Shown piece after piece: positions 5,727 through 7,258 of a stretch of 7,258 bases of DNA. The notes beneath the pieces were generated by a model. It searched no databases, was not told the DNA's origin, and was given only the letters and a program-made list of their open reading frames with translations. Positions within the stretch are counted from its first letter, which is position 1, and the number at the start of each line of letters is the position of its first letter. Origin of the DNA: Microcaldota archaeon (lineage in GTDB: Archaea; Micrarchaeota; Micrarchaeia; Micrarchaeales; Micrarchaeaceae); assembly GCA_030039935.1 (NCBI GenBank), contig JASHUQ010000033.1:1-7258 (forward strand), given 5' to 3'. A program made the position numbers and the translations under genes.

Positions 5727-6983
5727 ATGAGAAAGAGGTCACAGACGGCGCTGGAGTTTCTTACAACATACGAGCTTGTTTTCATAATCATAGCTGTTAT
5801 CCTTGCTCTTCTCTATGTTTTCATAAACGTTCCAAAGACCCTTCTTCCAACACAATGTTCCTTCTTTTCCGGATTCAGCTGCGGCGACCTTATATATACA
5901 ATAAACCAGACACACCACACGGGCTCTACACTGGTTGTTGTGGCCTCAGATACAGAGCCAGGGATTGTCAACATAAGCAATTTCTCTGCAAGCATTGCCG
6001 GTATCAAAAGCAGCAACGGATACTGCGCTCCAAATTCAATAGTAGACGGGCAAGAGCTGTACTGCCTGGCAAACTTTGCCTATACTCCTACTATAGGCTC
6101 ATTGTATACCGGATCGTTTAACATAAATGCAAATTACTGCGTTGGTTCTCCTTCACAGATAAACAATGTTCCATGCTCTTCAAATGTGCTGCTGGGAGGG
6201 AAAAACTACACATTTGGAGGTGCGCTGCAGATACAGGCATCTAACACACCGCTGCCATGCCTGTCATGCCTTGTTGTCCCGAAACCTCCTGGCCCGGCTT
6301 TCCAGACGTGCGGGGCTAGTGCGACGCAGTACATTATAACAAATCAAAATTATTATGAGTATCAAAACCTGAACCTTCAGGGAAGCGAAGCATACAATGT
6401 GATAAAAATGACAGCGAATACTGTAGACATAACATTTTCGGGTTCCAAGCAATGTGCGTCTATTTATGCATCTGGTGGAGGCAATCTGAATGTCCAATCC
6501 TCCGGCAGCGCATCCAATTTATCTATACTGGTGCCAGCCAACGGCAATGTAGTGCTGCAGCAATCCGGCAGTTATGACAACCAGACAGTTTATCTTCTTG
6601 GCAACGGAAACCTTGACATCACCAGCTCTGGCAGCAATAACGCATACAATGCAATAAGTAGCAATGGCGTTGTTGATATAACCTTGTCTGGAAGCGACAG
6701 CTCGTTTGGATTGGAGCACGGAACCGGCAATGTCGTGGTTTCGTTCAGCGGTTCACAGGACTCGTTTACCTATGCCACAACAGATAATGCCTATATAAGC
6801 GTAACATCCAGCGGGAGCACAGACGCATTTAACCTAACAAATGGCGTGGCAAACGTGGTATCTACAGGAAGCTATGACACATTCACATTCATTACAGAAA
6901 CTGTTACCAGCATCGTCTGCAATGGCAGCCATAACGTGGTAAACAACAAAGATAGCACTATCAATTATGAGAACTGTCCTTAA
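5727..6983 (+). CDS. Pilin-like membrane-anchored surface protein with SGS-motif solenoid
   Basis: From ATG 5727 the product has 418 residues. The N-terminus MRKRSQTALEF fits an archaeal class III (type IV prepilin) leader: basic residues, likely cleavage between S5 and Q6, and Glu at +5. A hydrophobic segment follows at about 17-35 (LVFIIIAVILALLYVF). Residues 40-205 are an extracellular Cys-rich region (pairs such as CSFFSGFSC, CLSC) ending in a Pro-rich linker VVPKPPGP. Residues about 214-418 are a run of 19-21 residue repeats built on a strand plus SGS turn (VDITFSGS, NVQSSGS, VVLQQSGS, LDITSSGS, VDITLSGS, VVVSFSGS), ending in IVCNGSHNVV and a final Cys. This looks like a right-handed beta-solenoid, somewhat reminiscent of DUF3060 repeats. 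It is probably an adhesin or appendage subunit; the fold and role are inferred. In-frame starts at 5679 (TTG) and 5718 (ATG) are possible but would lie upstream of the predicted transcription start. Confidence 0.85.
   Translation: MRKRSQTALEFLTTYELVFIIIAVILALLYVFINVPKTLLPTQCSFFSGFSCGDLIYTINQTHHTGSTLVVVASDTEPGIVNISNFSASIAGIKSSNGYCAPNSIVDGQELYCLANFAYTPTIGSLYTGSFNINANYCVGSPSQINNVPCSSNVLLGGKNYTFGGALQIQASNTPLPCLSCLVVPKPPGPAFQTCGASATQYIITNQNYYEYQNLNLQGSEAYNVIKMTANTVDITFSGSKQCASIYASGGGNLNVQSSGSASNLSILVPANGNVVLQQSGSYDNQTVYLLGNGNLDITSSGSNNAYNAISSNGVVDITLSGSDSSFGLEHGTGNVVVSFSGSQDSFTYATTDNAYISVTSSGSTDAFNLTNGVANVVSTGSYDTFTFITETVTSIVCNGSHNVVNNKDSTINYENCP
6369..6950 (+). repeat. In-frame 57-63 bp repeats encoding SGS solenoid coils
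   Basis: About nine to ten degenerate units encode a hydrophobic strand, S/T-G-S and a variable loop. Equivalent codons of the central units begin at 6480, 6543, 6606, 6666, 6726 and 6786, a spacing of 60-63 bases, tightening to 57 toward the end. Nucleotide identity between units is low while the amino-acid pattern holds, so these are old, selected protein repeats rather than recent duplications. Confidence 0.7.
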
Positions 6984-7009
6984 GGCTAACAAAGAGAGAA
7001 TCAAAACGG

Positions 7010-7258
7010 CTATTTCCAATATCTTCTTATTGTATAGACGAGCGCTATCACGCCTACAAGCACTCCAAACCATAGGTAGGCAAGCCTGGTGAGTATCGTC
7101 ACTGCGGAGCTAAGCGCATTTGTCAACCCATATTCATATTTCAGCAATACAGCAAAAGCGAAATCAGCGCTTCCTATCCCCCCCGGAATCGCTGTTACAA
7201 CTCCTGCCATCTGCGCAACCGAGAATGTGAATATAGACAAAAGCGCCCTTGGCTTTAC
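7010..7258 (-). CDS. C-terminus of polytopic membrane protein, LPG synthase TM / UPF0104 family (5' end outside window)
   Basis: The minus-strand frame ends in TAG at 7010-7012 and is open to the right edge, giving the last 82 residues. FSVAQMAGVVTAIPGGIGSA is the hallmark of the lysylphosphatidylglycerol synthetase transmembrane family (PF03706, UPF0104): a helix ending in a PGGxGxxD/E turn. A helix with FAFAVLLKYEYGL, then SAVTILTRLAYLWFGVLVGV with the conserved Arg, and a basic tail RRYWK follow. Archaeal members are commonly integral membrane proteins, some near glycosylation or lipid-modification genes (AglD-related); function here cannot be fixed without the rest. The true start lies beyond 7258. 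The gene converges with the pilin-like gene, leaving a 26-base gap with no evident terminator hairpin. Confidence 0.8.
   Translation of the reverse strand, partial: VKPRALLSIFTFSVAQMAGVVTAIPGGIGSADFAFAVLLKYEYGLTNALSSAVTILTRLAYLWFGVLVGVIALVYTIRRYWK

Noticed and set aside
6369..6950. CRISPR-like or recent tandem DNA repeat
   Set aside because: The periodicity holds in the protein pattern with poor nucleotide identity and stays in frame, so it is a protein solenoid repeat.
6834..7073. A minus-strand ORF of 79 codons spanning the convergent gap
   Set aside because: It overlaps two better supported genes in other frames and has Cys/Ala-rich shadow composition.

Overview
This 7.3 kb window looks like chromosome from a small-genome archaeon, most likely a DPANN-type lineage such as Micrarchaeota. 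Three things suggest this. The gene at about 5.7-7.0 kb opens with a SQTALEFLTTY pilin-like leader that I associate with Micrarchaeota/ARMAN surface proteins. Several genes have an archaeal TATA box placed for a leaderless or very short-leader transcript. Shine-Dalgarno sequences are mostly absent. The lineage is an inference; no rRNA or ribosomal protein gene is present to confirm it.

Layout. 1-1788 (minus) is the N-terminal 596 codons of a large secreted protein with a DUF2341-like plus lectin-like module; it runs off the left edge. 1789-2003 holds a possible tiny Cys-containing ORF and a TATA box. 2004-3263 (plus) is a DAO-family FAD-dependent oxidoreductase. 3264-3452 has no convincing gene but carries two TATA regions and a perfect hairpin. 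3453-4144 (plus) is a two-gene unit: a 28-codon micro-ORF overlapping (ATGA) a winged-helix/TPR fusion protein. 4197-4625 (plus) is an orphan 142-residue protein behind its own TATA box. 4626-4656, between converging genes, holds a tRNA T-arm-like 14-mer. 4657-5546 (minus) is an orphan cytoplasmic gene that appears split by a frameshift at a six-base homopolymer. 5547-5726 is a divergent promoter region with nested inverted repeats. 5727-6983 (plus) is a pilin-like membrane-anchored surface protein ending in a SGS-motif solenoid. 7010-7258 (minus) is the C-terminus of a polytopic membrane protein of the LPG synthase TM (UPF0104) type.

The window is mostly accessory in character: two cell-surface proteins, one metabolic oxidoreductase, one regulator or scaffold, and two orphans. 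No single pathway joins them. The points most worth following are the solenoid pilin-like protein, the apparent frameshift, the translationally coupled micro-ORF with the HTH-TPR protein, and the dyad between divergent promoters. No CRISPR array, transposase, integrase, rRNA or intact tRNA was seen.
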